A DNA stretch of 64,000 nucleotides from Rana temporaria (taxonomy: Eukaryota; Chordata; Amphibia; Anura; Ranidae): NCBI RefSeq assembly GCF_905171775.1, contig NC_053489.1:248245231-248309230 (forward strand), read 5' to 3'. Numbering within the stretch: position 1 is the first letter of the stretch; every line of letters starts with the position of its first letter. Of this stretch, positions 43,786 through 54,793 are shown in pieces. The position numbers and the translations under genes were made by a program. The notes below the pieces were generated by a model that was not told the origin of the DNA, ran no database searches, and saw only the letters and a list, made by a program, of their open reading frames with translations.

Positions 43786-44817
43786 CAGGGCTCAAAATTT
43801 CAAGTCCTGAGCTACTAGCCAGGCCTCAAGAGTTACTCGCCACCAGTTGCCCCACCTAATTCATACACTGCCCTGCGCCTAATTGCACCCGTAAACGCGC
43901 CCTCGTAGATTATCTCATGGAATGACACTGTTAAATGTTTTATGCAGAATCAAGTTACAAAATTAAATATTACCAACAACAACTTTAACAAAATGGGACA
44001 GGGCACTGGGGTCAGACCAGAGGGACAGGGCACTGGGGTAAGACCAGAGGGACAGGGCACTGGGGTCAGACCAGAGGGACAGGGCACTGGGGTCAGACCA
44101 GAGGGACAGGGCACAAGAACTGGGTCTCTTCCCCATTCTCTTGCTGTCTCCTCTGCAACTCCCATCCATCCATCCTCTCTCTCCCATTCATCTCATCATC
44201 AGGAGCCTGTGTGTGCGGCTCCACGCTTGCATGTCCCCCTTTTATTCAGGCTGGCAAAGAGGAGAGGAGCTGCAGCACAGCGGGAGGGAGTATAATCCAG
44301 CGCTGAGATCCACACAACTGCACAGCCATTGACACCATAGCACAGCGCACACTGACAGCACACATTGAGACCAGTCTGTTCACAGTGCTCAGGCTAAACG
44401 TACATAGAGCACAAGGAGAAGAAAACTGTACAAACTGGAAGGCTGCCGCTGTCATGTCAGGGCAACTTTCAGTGAGCGCTGCACCGGAGTGGTAATTTTC
44501 GCAATCCTCCACCTCACTCATTACTTTCTGCTCTCCAGCTACATTGGTCGGGGGAGGGGGGGCAGGCTCAGAGAGGTCATACTGTTAGGTCCCATGACTT
44601 AATGAGAATTGTAAAGGAGAGCACCTGTGTACTGCTCTGCCTGTGCGTGGCTCACCAGACCAAGCATGAACCTTTCCTCTTCGGCCTCCAATCTCATCGG
44701 GACTCTAAGTGTAGGCACAGATTGGAGGGAGATTGGTCATGTAGCCCTGTCATCACTCGCCCCCAGCTTAAATCCACTCGCCAAATGCTAGTAGGCGAGT
44801 GGACATTTTGAGGGCTG
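43786..44817. mobile_element. hAT element with exact 8-bp TSD
   Basis: The ends CAGGGCTCAAAATTTC and GGACATTTTGAGGGCTG are inverted. GCCTACAT is duplicated at 43778-43785 and 44818-44825. It carries a 27-bp minisatellite (43994-44110) and no transposase. The left boundary of the large tandem duplication lies inside it, near 43873. Confidence 0.9.
43994..44112 (+). repeat. 27-bp minisatellite, copy A
   Basis: Four full 27-bp units of GGGACAGGGCACTGGGGTCA plus GACCAGA and a partial. The same array is at 49836-49954. Confidence 0.95.
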
Positions 44818-46349
44818 GCCTACATGATGGGGTTTGATCAGGAAGGCTACGGTAAGGTAGGGGTTAATAAGAAATTAGCAATAGGAGGTATAATTCTCAA
44901 GAATCACCTTATTGGAGGATAGCAGGGTGGGGCAGGGTGTGGGCAGGGTGGTCCTAAGGGGTTACTAGGTGGGAGGCGGCCTTCTAGTATCAGTCTGACC
45001 AGAGGACAGCAACGGACAAGATTCTCCCTCCCTCCCGCCCCAATTTGGATGTGGTTGTCAACGGGTGTGTTATTTGTTGTATGTTTAATATAAGATTAGC
45101 CAGGAATGGCAGAATGTCGTAGCAGCAGGCAGAGGTCGTAGGGTTTTTAAAGGCGGGGATGGTTACGCTCTTTGAAGAATGAGGGGTTGGGCCCATCTAT
45201 GGTATGGGTGTACCCGCCCTAATAAGGGTAGAAGTAACACGTGGTAGGGCAGTTGACTGTATCGGCTGGTGAAAAGGCCAAACAATTGTCCCCGAGCTGG
45301 CGTAAGTTACGGCTGGGGGCCGTGGAAAGGCAAGGTGGTGCCAGATACAGCTAGTTGGTCAGTCAAGGGTGCCTTCAAAAATCCTAAGACATAAAAACAG
45401 GCAGTTATGTTCAGTCAGAGAGGTTATGGTATGTTTATCACCATTTTGTATATTATGTAATAAAGAGTTTTTTTATGGTTGGTTATTGTAATAAAGGGGC
45501 TGCTATGGCCATTTAAACCCAAAAATATATGTCTGAGTTATTTCGTTAAGGTAAGGTAGTATTTGGGTAAGTGGCAAAACAGCTGGTACTTGGACAATAC
45601 CCCAGGCAAGTACTTCTTTAGGAAAGCTGGAATTAAATTGTTTGTAATTACATATCTATAAACAATTGTTATGCTATCCCTTTAAATATTTTATGTGATT
45701 TGAGTGATTGTACATAAAAAACTTATATTGACATCAAACTTAAAATACATAAAAGTGAACAAGTCCACAGCCATCCAAGGTGAAATGGTATCTCATGCAG
45801 TGATTAAATCACCACCACCATAATCCAAAAACCTTTTACCAAATGGGTAAAACCCCATATTACATTAAATCATAAGGGCTTTCAAAACTCTGGGTCAGGT
45901 CCTGGATGGTAGCAGGCAACCTCTATAACAAACACCTACCAGTTCATAAAACATCTCAATACATATACCACAAGATGGATCATATTAAGAAAAAGAAGGA
46001 ATGTCACGTGGTGTAAATTTAAAATAAACAATATTATTTGATAAATGCTACTCACAAATCTGCAAACTTACCCAGCATAAGATCAGATAAAAAAAAAATT
46101 ATTTTGAAAAAAAAAAAAAAAAACTATCAGTGTGAGGCCACGGGCCAGAAAGTGAGGGTGAAGTCAGAATTTTTTTGCATACTTGTTCTGGGATAAAATC
46201 TGCAAATCAACCAATCAATCAGCATTTGAAAAATGAGAAGTCCATAAGACAATCATAGATATGACCACTCCAGGGGCATCTGCACTTGCACATTTTGGTA
46301 AATGTTGGCTGACCCATCTTAATTTAATTCTGTAAGTGGGGGACTGAGG

Positions 46350-49300
46350 CAGGGACGGCGCTACCACTAGGCGAGTTAAGCAACCGCTTAGGGCGCACGG
46401 CCGCCTAGGGCGCCTGGCCGCTGATTAGTCTACTCCCGAGTCCCGCACATATGTCAAGCAGCGCCGCCGCCCCCCCACTCCGCTCTGGTGTGTGTCCAGA
46501 AATCCCTTCTCTAAATCATGATGACACATCAGCTACACACTGCTCCCGAGTCCCGCCCCTCCTGTGAAGAGGGAAGAATAAAATCTAGCAGCCACACCGA
46601 AAAACTGCTGCATGAACCAGTGAGCACATGGGGAGTGGGGGACCATTCCAAGTGAGTGAGCTCTTTCACTGCTCCCTTCTCTCTCTCCCTGATCCCCCCT
46701 CTCTCTCCCTGACCCCCTATCTCTCTCCCTGACCCCCTATCTCTCTCCCTGATCCCCCCTCTCTCTCTCCCTGATCCCCCCTCTCTCTCTCCCTGATCCC
46801 CCTCTCTCTCTCCCTGATCCCCCCTCTCTCTCCCTGATCCCCCCTCTCTCTCCCTGACCCCCCTCTCTCTCCCTGACCCCCCCCTCTCTCTCCCTGATCC
46901 CCCTCTCTCTCCCTGATCCCCCTCTCACTCCCTGACCCCCCCTCTCTCTCCCTGACCCCCTATCTCTCTCCCTGACCCCCTATCTCTCTCCCTGATCCCC
47001 CCTCTCTCTCTCCCTGATCCCCCTCTCTCTCCCTGACCCCCCTCTCTCTCCCTGATCCCCCTCTCACTCCCTGATCCCCCTCTCACTCCCTGACCCCCCC
47101 TCTCTCTCCCTGACCCCCTATCTCTCTCCCTGACCCCCTATCTCTCTCCCTGATCCACTATCTCTCTCCCTGATCCCCCCTCTCTCTCTCCCTGATCCCC
47201 CTCTCTCTCCCTGATCCCCCCTCTCTCTCCCTGACCCCTTTCTCTCTCCCTGATCCCCCTCTCTCTCCCTGATCCCCCTCTCACTCCCTGACCCCCTATC
47301 TCTCTCCCTGACCCCCCTCTCTCTCCCTGACCCCCCTCTCTCTCCCTGACCCCCCCTTTCTCTCCCTGACCCCCCTCTCTCTCCCTGATCCCCCCTCTCT
47401 CTCTCCCTGACCCCCCTCTCTCTCTCCCTGACCCCCCTCTCTCTCCCCCTTATCCCCCCTCTCACTCCCTGACCCCCCTCTCTCTCTCCCTGACCCCCCT
47501 CTCTCTCTCCCTGACCCCCCTCTCTCTCTCCCTGATCCCCCCTCTCTCTCTCCCTGACCCCCCTCTCTCTCTCCCTGACCCCCCCTCTCTCTCCCCCTTA
47601 TCCCCCCTCTCACTCCCTGATCCCCCTCTCTCTCTGCCTGACCCCCCCTCTCTCTCGCTGACCCCCCTATCTCTCTCGCTGACCCCCCTATCTCTCTCGC
47701 TGACCCCCCATCTCTCTCCCTGACCACCCCTCTCTCTCCCTGACCACCCCTCTTTCTCCCTGATCCCCCCTCTCTCTCCCTGATCCCCCCTCTCTCTCCC
47801 TGACCACCCCTCTCTCTTCCAAAACCCTCCCTCTCTGCCTGACCCCCCCTCTCTCTCCCTGGCCCCCTCTCTCTCCCTGATCCCCCCTCTCTCTCCCTGA
47901 TCCCCCCTCTCTCTCCCTGACCCCCCCTCTCTCCCCCTGACCCCCCCTCTCTCTCCCTGATCACCCCTCTCTCTCCCTGATCATCCCTCTCTCTCCCTGA
48001 TCATCCCTCTCTCTCCCGGACCACCCCTCTCTCTCCCGGACCACCCCTCTCTCTCTCCCTGATCACCCCTCTCTCTCTCCCTGATCACCCCTCTCTCTCC
48101 CTCCCTGACCACCCCTCTCTCTCCCTCCCTGACCACCCCTCTCTCTCCCTCCCTGACCACCCCTCTCTCTCTCCCTGACCCCCCTCTCTCTCCCTGCCCC
48201 CCCCTCTCACTCCCTGACCCCCCCTCTCTCTCCCTGACCCCCCTCTCTCTCCCTGACCCCCTATCTCTCTCTGACCCCCCCTGTCTCTCTCCCTGACCCC
48301 CCCTGTCTCTCTCCCTGACCCCCCTGTCTCTCTCCCTGACCCCCCTGTCTCTCTCCCTGACCCCCCTATCTCTCTCCCTGACCCCCCTATCTCTCTCCCT
48401 GACCACCCCTCTCTCTCACTGACCACCCCTCTCTCTCCCTGACCACCCCTCTCTCTCCCTGATCATCCCTCTCTCTCTCTCCCTGATCATCCCTCTCTCT
48501 CCCTGATCCCCCTCTCTCTCCCTGACCACCTTTCTCTCTTCCAAAACCCTCCCTCTCTGCCTGACCCCCCCTCTCTCTCCCTGATCCCCCCTCTCTCTCC
48601 CTGATCCCCCCCCTCTCTCTCCCTGACCCCCTCTCTCTCCCCCTGACCCCCTCTCTCTCCCCCTGACGCCCTATCTCTCTCCCTGATCCCCCCCTCTCTC
48701 TCCCTGATCCCCCCTCTCTCTCCCTGATCACCCGTCTCTCTCCCTGATCACCCGTCTCTCTCCCTGATCACCCGTCTCTCTCTCCCTGACACCCGTCTCT
48801 CTCTCCCTGACCCCCCTCTCTCTCTCCCTGACCCCCCTCTCTCTCTCCCTGATCCCCCCTCTCTCTCTCCCTGATCCCCCCTCTCTCTCTCCCTGACCCC
48901 CCTCTCTCTCCCTCTGATCCCCCCTCTCTCTCCCTCTGATCCCCCCTCTCTCTCCCTCTGATCCCCCCTCTCTCTCCCTGATCCCCCCTCTCTCTCCCTG
49001 ATCCCCCCTCTCTCTTCCTGATCCCCCTCTCTCTCCCTGATCCCCTCTCTCTCCCTGATCCCCCCTCTCTCTCCCTGATCCCCCCTCTCTCCCTGATACC
49101 CCTCTCTCTCCATGACCCCCCTCTCTTCCTGATACCCTTGTCTTTCTCTTTGTTAGCAAGCACTGGAAGTAGCTTTACTCCAGTCTGTTTATCTCCTGTT
49201 TCAACTCCTTCCTTACCATCATCTACCTATACATTGATGTATAACAGAAATACTTGATTAACGTTATCCTCTTAAAGTGGTATTAAACCAAAGCAAAATA

Positions 49301-49571
49301 TTTATTATACTGGCAGCTTACCCATTCTTAGATGGGTGGCTGCATTCTTTTTTTTTTTCTTGCTATTAGGTTTTCTTTTTTATATTCACCTGGTGATCCT
49401 GCTAGTAAGTCTATTGTTTTTCAAAAGAATGAGCCATCTTGCAGATGTAGCAGTTAGAGGGTTGAATCAAACCATTTAAACTGGCAAAGGGGGTGGAGTT
49501 TGGGGCGGACCCAGAGGGGGCGGCAAAATTAGGTTTTGCCTAGGGTGTCAAAAACCCTTGCACCGGCACTG
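46350..49571. mobile_element. hAT element (3.2 kb) filled by a C/T minisatellite, exact 8-bp TSD
   Basis: The ends CAGGGACGGCGCTACC and ...CCTTGCACCGGCACTG have imperfect CAG/CTG-type inverted termini. GACTGAGG is duplicated at 46342-46349 and 49572-49579. Copy B of the duplication preserves the empty site near 51805. The interior has the CTCTCTCCCTGA array and, at 49276, the left end of an AGTGGTATTAAACC TTAA-type element. No transposase. Confidence 0.93.
46672..49135 (-). repeat. 2.4-kb CTCTCTCCCTGACCCCC minisatellite
   Basis: About 130 variable 17-20 bp units of CTCTCTCCCTGA followed by C-rich spacer (ACCCCCC, TCCCCCC, TCACCC). Pyrimidine purity is broken mainly by the GA step. On the opposite strand it creates many Arg/Glu/Gly-rich open frames, which are artefacts. 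Higher-order blocks are visible, e.g. CTTCCAAAACCCTCCCTCTC at 47816 and 48538. Confidence 0.96.
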
Positions 49572-49712
49572 GACTGAGGGAGGATAAGTCAAATATAGTC
49601 GTTTATCCACAAATAAATGAAAAAAAGAGAAAACATTTAAAATGCAAAAAAAAAAATTAAAAATCACATCAGCTATTGCATTACATAGACTCATTGGGCT
49701 AGATTCAGATAG

Positions 49713-51955
49713 CGCTGCGCCTAATTGCACCCGTAAACACGCCCTCGTAGATTATCTCATGGAATGACACTGTTAAATGTTTTATGCAGAATCAAGTTAC
49801 AAAATTAAATATTACCAACAACAACTTTAACAAAATGGGACAGGGCACTGGGGTCAGACCAGAGGGACAGGGCACTGGGGTAAGACCAGAGGGACAGGGC
49901 ACTGGGGTCAGACCAGAGGGACAGGGCACTGGGGTCAGACCAGAGGGACAGGGCACTAGAACTGGGTCTCTTCCCCATTCTCTTGCTGTCTCCTCTGCAA
50001 CTCCCATCCATCCATCCTCTCTCTCCCATTCATCTCATCATCAGGAGCATGTGTGTGCGGCTCCACGCTTGCATGTCCCCACTTCCCCCTTTTATTCAGG
50101 CTGGCAGAGAGGAGAGGAGCTGCAGCACAGCGGGAGGGAGTATAATCCAGCGCTGAGATCCACACAACTGCACAGCCATTGACACCATAGCACAGCGCAC
50201 ACTGACAGCGCACATTGAGACCAGTCTGTTCACAGTGCTCAGGCTAAATGTACATAGAGCACAAGGAGAAGAAAACTGTACAAACTGGAAGGCTGCCGCT
50301 GTCTGTCAGGGGTTAATAAGAAATTAGTAATAAGAGGTATAATTCTCAAGAATCACCTTATTGGAGGATAGCAGGGTGGGGCAGGGTGTGGGCAGGGTGG
50401 TCCTAAGGGGTTACTAGGTGGGAGGCGGCCTTCTAGTATCAGTCTGACCAGAGGACAGCAACGGACAAGATTCTCCCTCCCTCCCGCCCCAATTTGGATG
50501 TGGTTGTCAACGGGTGTGTTATTTGTTGTATGTTTAATATAAGATTAGCCAGGAATGGCAGAATGTCGTAGCAGCAGGCAGAGGTCGTAGGGTTTTTAAA
50601 GGCGGGGATGGTTACGCTCTTTGGAGAATGAGGGGTTGGGCCCATCTATGGTATGGGTGTACCCGCCCTAATAAGGGTAGAAGTAACACGTGGTAGGGCA
50701 GTTGGCTGTATCGGCTGGTGAAAAGGCCAAACAATTGTCCCTGAGCTGGCGTAAGTTACGGCTGGGGGCCGTGGAAAGGCAAGGTGGTGCCAGATACAGC
50801 TAGTTGGTCAGTCAAGGGTGCCTTCAAAAATCCTAAGACATAAAAACAGGCAGTTATGTTCAGTCAGAGAGGTTATGGTATGTTTATCACCATTTTGTAT
50901 ATTATGTAATAAAGAGTTTTTTTATGGTTGGTTATTGTAATAAAGGGGCTGCTATGGCCATTTAAACCCAAAAATATATGTCTGAGTTATTTCGTTAAGG
51001 TAAGGTAGTATTTGGGTAAGTGGCAAAACAGCCGGTACTTGGACAATACCCCAGGCAAGTACTTCTTTAGGAAAGCTGGAATTAAATTGTTTGTAATTAC
51101 ATATCTATAAACAATTGTTGTGCTATCCCTTTAAATATTTTATGTGATTTGAGTGATTGTACATAAAAAAACTTATATTGACATCAAACTTAAAATACAT
51201 AAAAGTGAACAAGTCCACAGCCATCCAAGGTGAAATGAGTCTTCAATTGTATCTCATGCAGTGATTAAATCACCACCACCATAATCCAAAAACCTTTTAC
51301 CAAATGGGTATAACCCCATATTACATTAAATCATAAGGGCTTTCAAAACTCTGGGTCAGGTCCTGGATGGTAGCAGGCAACCTCTATAACAAACACCTAC
51401 CAGTTCATAAAACATCTCAATACATATACCACAAGATGGATCATATTAAGAAAAAGAAGGAATGTCACATGGTGTAAATTTAAAATAAACAATATTATTT
51501 GATAAATGCTACTCACAAATCTGCAAACTTACCCAGCATAAGAGCAGATAAAAAAAAAATTATTTGGAAAAAAAATAAAAAAACTATCAGTGTGAGGCCA
51601 CGGGCCAGAAAGTGAGGGTGAAGTCAGAATTTTTTTGCATACTTGTTCTGGGATAAAATCTGCAAATCAACCAATCAATCAGCATTTGAAAAATGAGAAG
51701 TCCATAAGACAATCATAGATATGACCACTCCAGGGGCATCTGCACTTGCACATTTTGGTAAATGTTGGCTGACCCATCTTAATTTAATTCTGTAAGTGGG
51801 GGACTGAGGAAGGGTTAGTCAAATATAGTCGTTTATCCACAAATCTATAAAAAAATAAATGAAAAAAAGAGAAAACATTTAAAATGCAAAAAAAATAATT
51901 AAAAATTACATCAGCTATTGCATTACATAGACTCATTGGGCTAGATTCAGATAGG
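49713..51955 (+). repeat. Tandem duplication, copy B
   Basis: Direct repeat of copy A. It lacks about 400 bp present in A (44456-44860, between CTGCCGCTGTC and GGGGTTAATAAG) and lacks the 3.2-kb hAT insertion. Differences outside these are scattered single bases. It joins directly to the intact MITE at 51938. Confidence 0.93.
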
Positions 51956-52537
51956 TTAGCAGATCTTTAGATCCGCGTAACCTATCTGATTTATTTTACG
52001 CCGCCGCAAGTTTTTGAGGCAAGTGCTTAATTCAGAAAGCACTTGCCTGAAAAGTTGCGGCGGCGATCGTAAATCCCCCGGCGGAATTCAAATTTCGCGG
52101 CTAGGGGGAGTGTACAATTTAAATCAGGCGCGTCCGCAAACGACGTAAAAAAATCAAAATTCGACCCGGGAACGACGGCCATACTTAACATAGGATACGC
52201 CGCACATACCCCTCATATAGCAGGGGTAACTACCAGCCGGAAAAAGCCGAACGCAAACAACGTAAAAAAAAAACGCCGGCCGGTCGTTCGTTTCTGAATC
52301 GGCGTAACTCCTCATTTGCATATTCCTTGCGCATACAAACGGAAGCGCCACCTAGCGGCCAGCGTGAGATTGCAGCCTAAGATCCGACGGTGTAAGTCAC
52401 TTACACCTGTCGGATCTTAGGGAGATCTATGCGTAATCTGATTCTATGAATCAGTCGCATAGATCCGACCGACGGAACTCAGAGATACGACGGCGTATCA
52501 GGAGATACGCCGTCGTATCTCTATCTGAATCTGGCCC
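51938..52537. mobile_element. Harbinger-type MITE, TSD ATT
   Basis: 600 bp from GGGCTAGATTCAGATAG to CTATCTGAATCTGGCCC, with ATT at 51935-51937 and 52538-52540. A 17-bp remnant of its left end sits at 49696-49712, showing the MITE predates the tandem duplication. Confidence 0.9.
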
Positions 52538-52540
52538 ATT

Positions 52541-53366
52541 CACTACATTAATGTAGTGACAATGAAGTCTAGGGAAGCAACCACTGACCAGATACACGCA
52601 AGTGTCAGATCTCACCAACAAGAAAGCAAAAAGTGGACACACATTATTCCCTGGAGAAGTTTTTTTTTTTTTTACAGGGGTACCTGTTTTTTTTGTGAGT
52701 TTTTTTGTGTGACAGGGTCTCTTTATGGCAAAGAAATAGAAATACACTATACTTTTCCTTTAATAGCACATAATGGTAAGCGGAAGCTTTTAGAGCTATT
52801 TTACTATGCACACAGAAGAAAAGAGGTTAGACAATTGCATACGAAGTGTTTGTGAGAGCTGTAATGGTCTTCCACAACAACTGGTTCTAGGTGACTCAGT
52901 AAACTAATTCAAAAAGGGCTGAATGAGTTTCTGATAGCACAGAATATAAATGGCTACTTTTGATAGGTACCAAGCAGAAATATAAATAAAAATCATAAAA
53001 TTATTTCAGGTTTTTGGGGGATTTTTTTCACTGTAATGGTGACCATACACACTTCGATTTTATTATCCAATTGATGTGTGGTTTGATCACAATGATCGAA
53101 TTGGCCAACAGTTGGATAGGCATAACTTTCCTTCCAATCACGTGTGGACTTGGAGCGTTGCTCAAAGCTGGAGGATCACAGGTGTCCCTACAGGTAATCA
53201 GAAAGTGGTAGCAGGCGTCAGGCACTAATTCAAAAGCGTGGGCATATATTACAAGGTAGGAAGCTGCTCAAAACCAACCCAATGCTTCAAATGTGGATAT
53301 GGCTATGTATGGGCTCAGCCGGTGCTGCTTCGACCACACCCTTTGGCATAATTTGCCCCGCCTACC
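52541..53366. other. Unassigned sequence
   Basis: No gene recognised. Poly(T) runs at 52660-52705 flank a GGGGTACCTG word. No transposon ends resolved. Confidence 0.35.
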
Positions 53367-53369
53367 TCA

Positions 53370-53835
53370 GGCTGGGTTCACACTATACTACACGATAGCA
53401 GTACGACTTTCATCCTACTTTGCTCTGCGACATCTGTCCTACATTGGTCCTACATTGATCCTACATTGGTCCTACATCCATCCGACTTTCATGAACAGGA
53501 TACTACTTTGAACCCTGACTTTGTGATAGTCTGACTTGTTCTTTGACCAATCAAAACAATCCCAGAGTGAGATAAATTCCTTTTACTGCTGCTGTAATCA
53601 CATGTCGGATGTCTGGTAAGGACAAGGCTCCTACTTTGATCCGACTTCAATGATATTCAATGGGCTGAAGTAGGATCAATGTCGGACCAAAGTAGTACAG
53701 GGAGTGTTTTCAAAGTCGGACCGACTTGTGTCGGACCAGTTAAGACAGCTCTCATAGGGAAACATTGATTTTCACACGTCATGCGACATGAGCTCCTAAT
53801 GTCGGAGCGTTTGTCGGACAAGTGTGAACCCAGCC
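53370..53835. mobile_element. TIR element (GGCTGGGTTCACACT), TSD TCA, first of a tandem pair
   Basis: The ends GGCTGGGTTCACACTA and AAGTGTGAACCCAGCC with TCA on both sides (53367-53369 and 53836-53838). The interior is rich in CCTACATTGGTCC repeats. Confidence 0.87.
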
Positions 53836-54059
53836 TCAGGCTGGGTTCACACTATATAACATGACTTTCATCCTACTTTGCTCTGCAACATTGGTCCTAC
53901 ATTAATCCTACATTGGTCCTACATTGGTCCAACATCCGTCCTACATCCATCCGACTTTCATGAACAGGATACTTCTTCGATCCGACTTGAAGTCCGACTT
54001 TCAATGAGCGGGGATCCGACTTGGATCCCTGCCAATATCAGGCACTGTGTTTGATATGA

Positions 54060-54690
54060 ATCTTGAGGGGCATGTGACGTCATAAGAGGCCTATATAAAT
54101 CACTTCGCACCGCGCACCCGGCATTGCAGCGGGAGGGAGCGTTGAGTCAACATCCAAGAAGAGAAGAAGAGAAGAAGGTGACGAGGAAGAAGGCGACAAG
54201 GATTAAGGCGACGAAAGAAGACCGGGCTGGCCGCCGCTAGTAAGAGAGCTACAAAGAAGATAGCGGCGGCGCAGCCTGGCAGAAGCCACCGGAGAGCGGG
54301 AGAAGAATCGGGGAGCGCGGAGAGCAGAAGACGAGAGCAGAGAAGACAGTAGAAGACCCCCGAAGTCAGAAGAAGACCCCCGGAGAGCGGAGAAGTCGGA
54401 AGAAGACCCCCGGAGCTGACTAATAAAATATTTTAAAAATCTGTGTAGTCTGTTTATTTTTTTGACACTTTTCCTCCAGGTGAATGGTTAGGGGTACGAT
54501 GTACCCCATACTCATTCACCTAGGGTGGGGGCCAGTATCTGGGGGCCCCCTTGTTAAAGGGGGCTCCCAGATTCCGATAAGCCCTCTGCCCGCAGACCCG
54601 ACAACCAACAGCCAGGGTTCTCGGGAAGAGGCCCTGTCCTCATCAACATGGGGGCAGGGTGCTTTGGGGTGGGGGGGCCGCAGGGTGAGC
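54060..54690 (+). repeat. Transcription-unit-like repeat, copy 2
   Basis: A CRE-like TGACGTCA (54075-54082) and CCTATATAAAT (54091-54101) are followed by a purine-rich stretch with GAAGACCCCCGGAGAGCGG (54295-54415), AATAAA at 54422-54427, then TTTTCCTCCAGGTGAATGG with GGGGTACGATGTACCCCAT (54471-54511). Copy 1 is at 39335-40400. No credible protein. Confidence 0.7.
54075..54101 (+). promoter_or_regulatory. CRE and TATA promoter-like pair
   Basis: TGACGTCA lies 9 bp upstream of CTATATAAAT, a spacing compatible with a core promoter. Copy 1 keeps the TATA (39516-39526) but not the CRE in this form. Activity is inferred. Confidence 0.5.
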
Positions 54691-54793
54691 TCCCAATGTC
54701 GGAGCGTTTGTCGGATAAGTGTGAACCCGGCCTCAGGAAGAGAAAAGCAAAAGAAGGAAAAGTAAGAGGCAGGAAGTAAAATGTCAATATATT

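Larger units (their letters stand above)
43873..49712 (+). repeat. Tandem duplication, copy A (split by an hAT insertion)
   Basis: CTGCGCCTAATTGCACCC (43873) to GGGCTAGATTCAGATAG (49712). Removing the 3.2-kb hAT element at 46350-49571 and one TSD leaves about 2.6 kb that is nearly identical and co-linear with copy B. The unit contains part of the 43786 hAT element, the 27-bp minisatellite, an unclassified segment with AATAAA sites near 45460-45495 and, at its right edge, 17 bp of the left end of the MITE at 51938. Short minus-strand frames (44990-45196) are present in both copies but show no domain. Confidence 0.93.
53839..54732. mobile_element. TIR element (GGCTGGGTTCACACT), TSD TCA, second of the pair
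   Basis: Starts one TCA after the first element and ends AAGTGTGAACCCGGCC with TCA at 54733-54735. It is longer because it carries the transcription-unit-like repeat at 54060-54690. Confidence 0.85.

Noticed and set aside
44862..46341. Segment in both duplication copies considered as an LTR pair
   Set aside because: The repeated unit lacks TG...CA ends, a primer site or a target duplication at its borders; a tandem duplication with a MITE fragment at the junction explains it better.
46672..49135. CRISPR-like or telomeric repeat array
   Set aside because: Units are variable, without unique spacers of fixed length, and the host is a vertebrate; the motif is not TTAGGG.
46737..49163. Many Arg/Glu/Gly-rich minus-strand frames, some over 200 residues
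   Set aside because: They are translations of the CTCTCTCCCTGA minisatellite, with no conserved start, domain or flanking gene structure.
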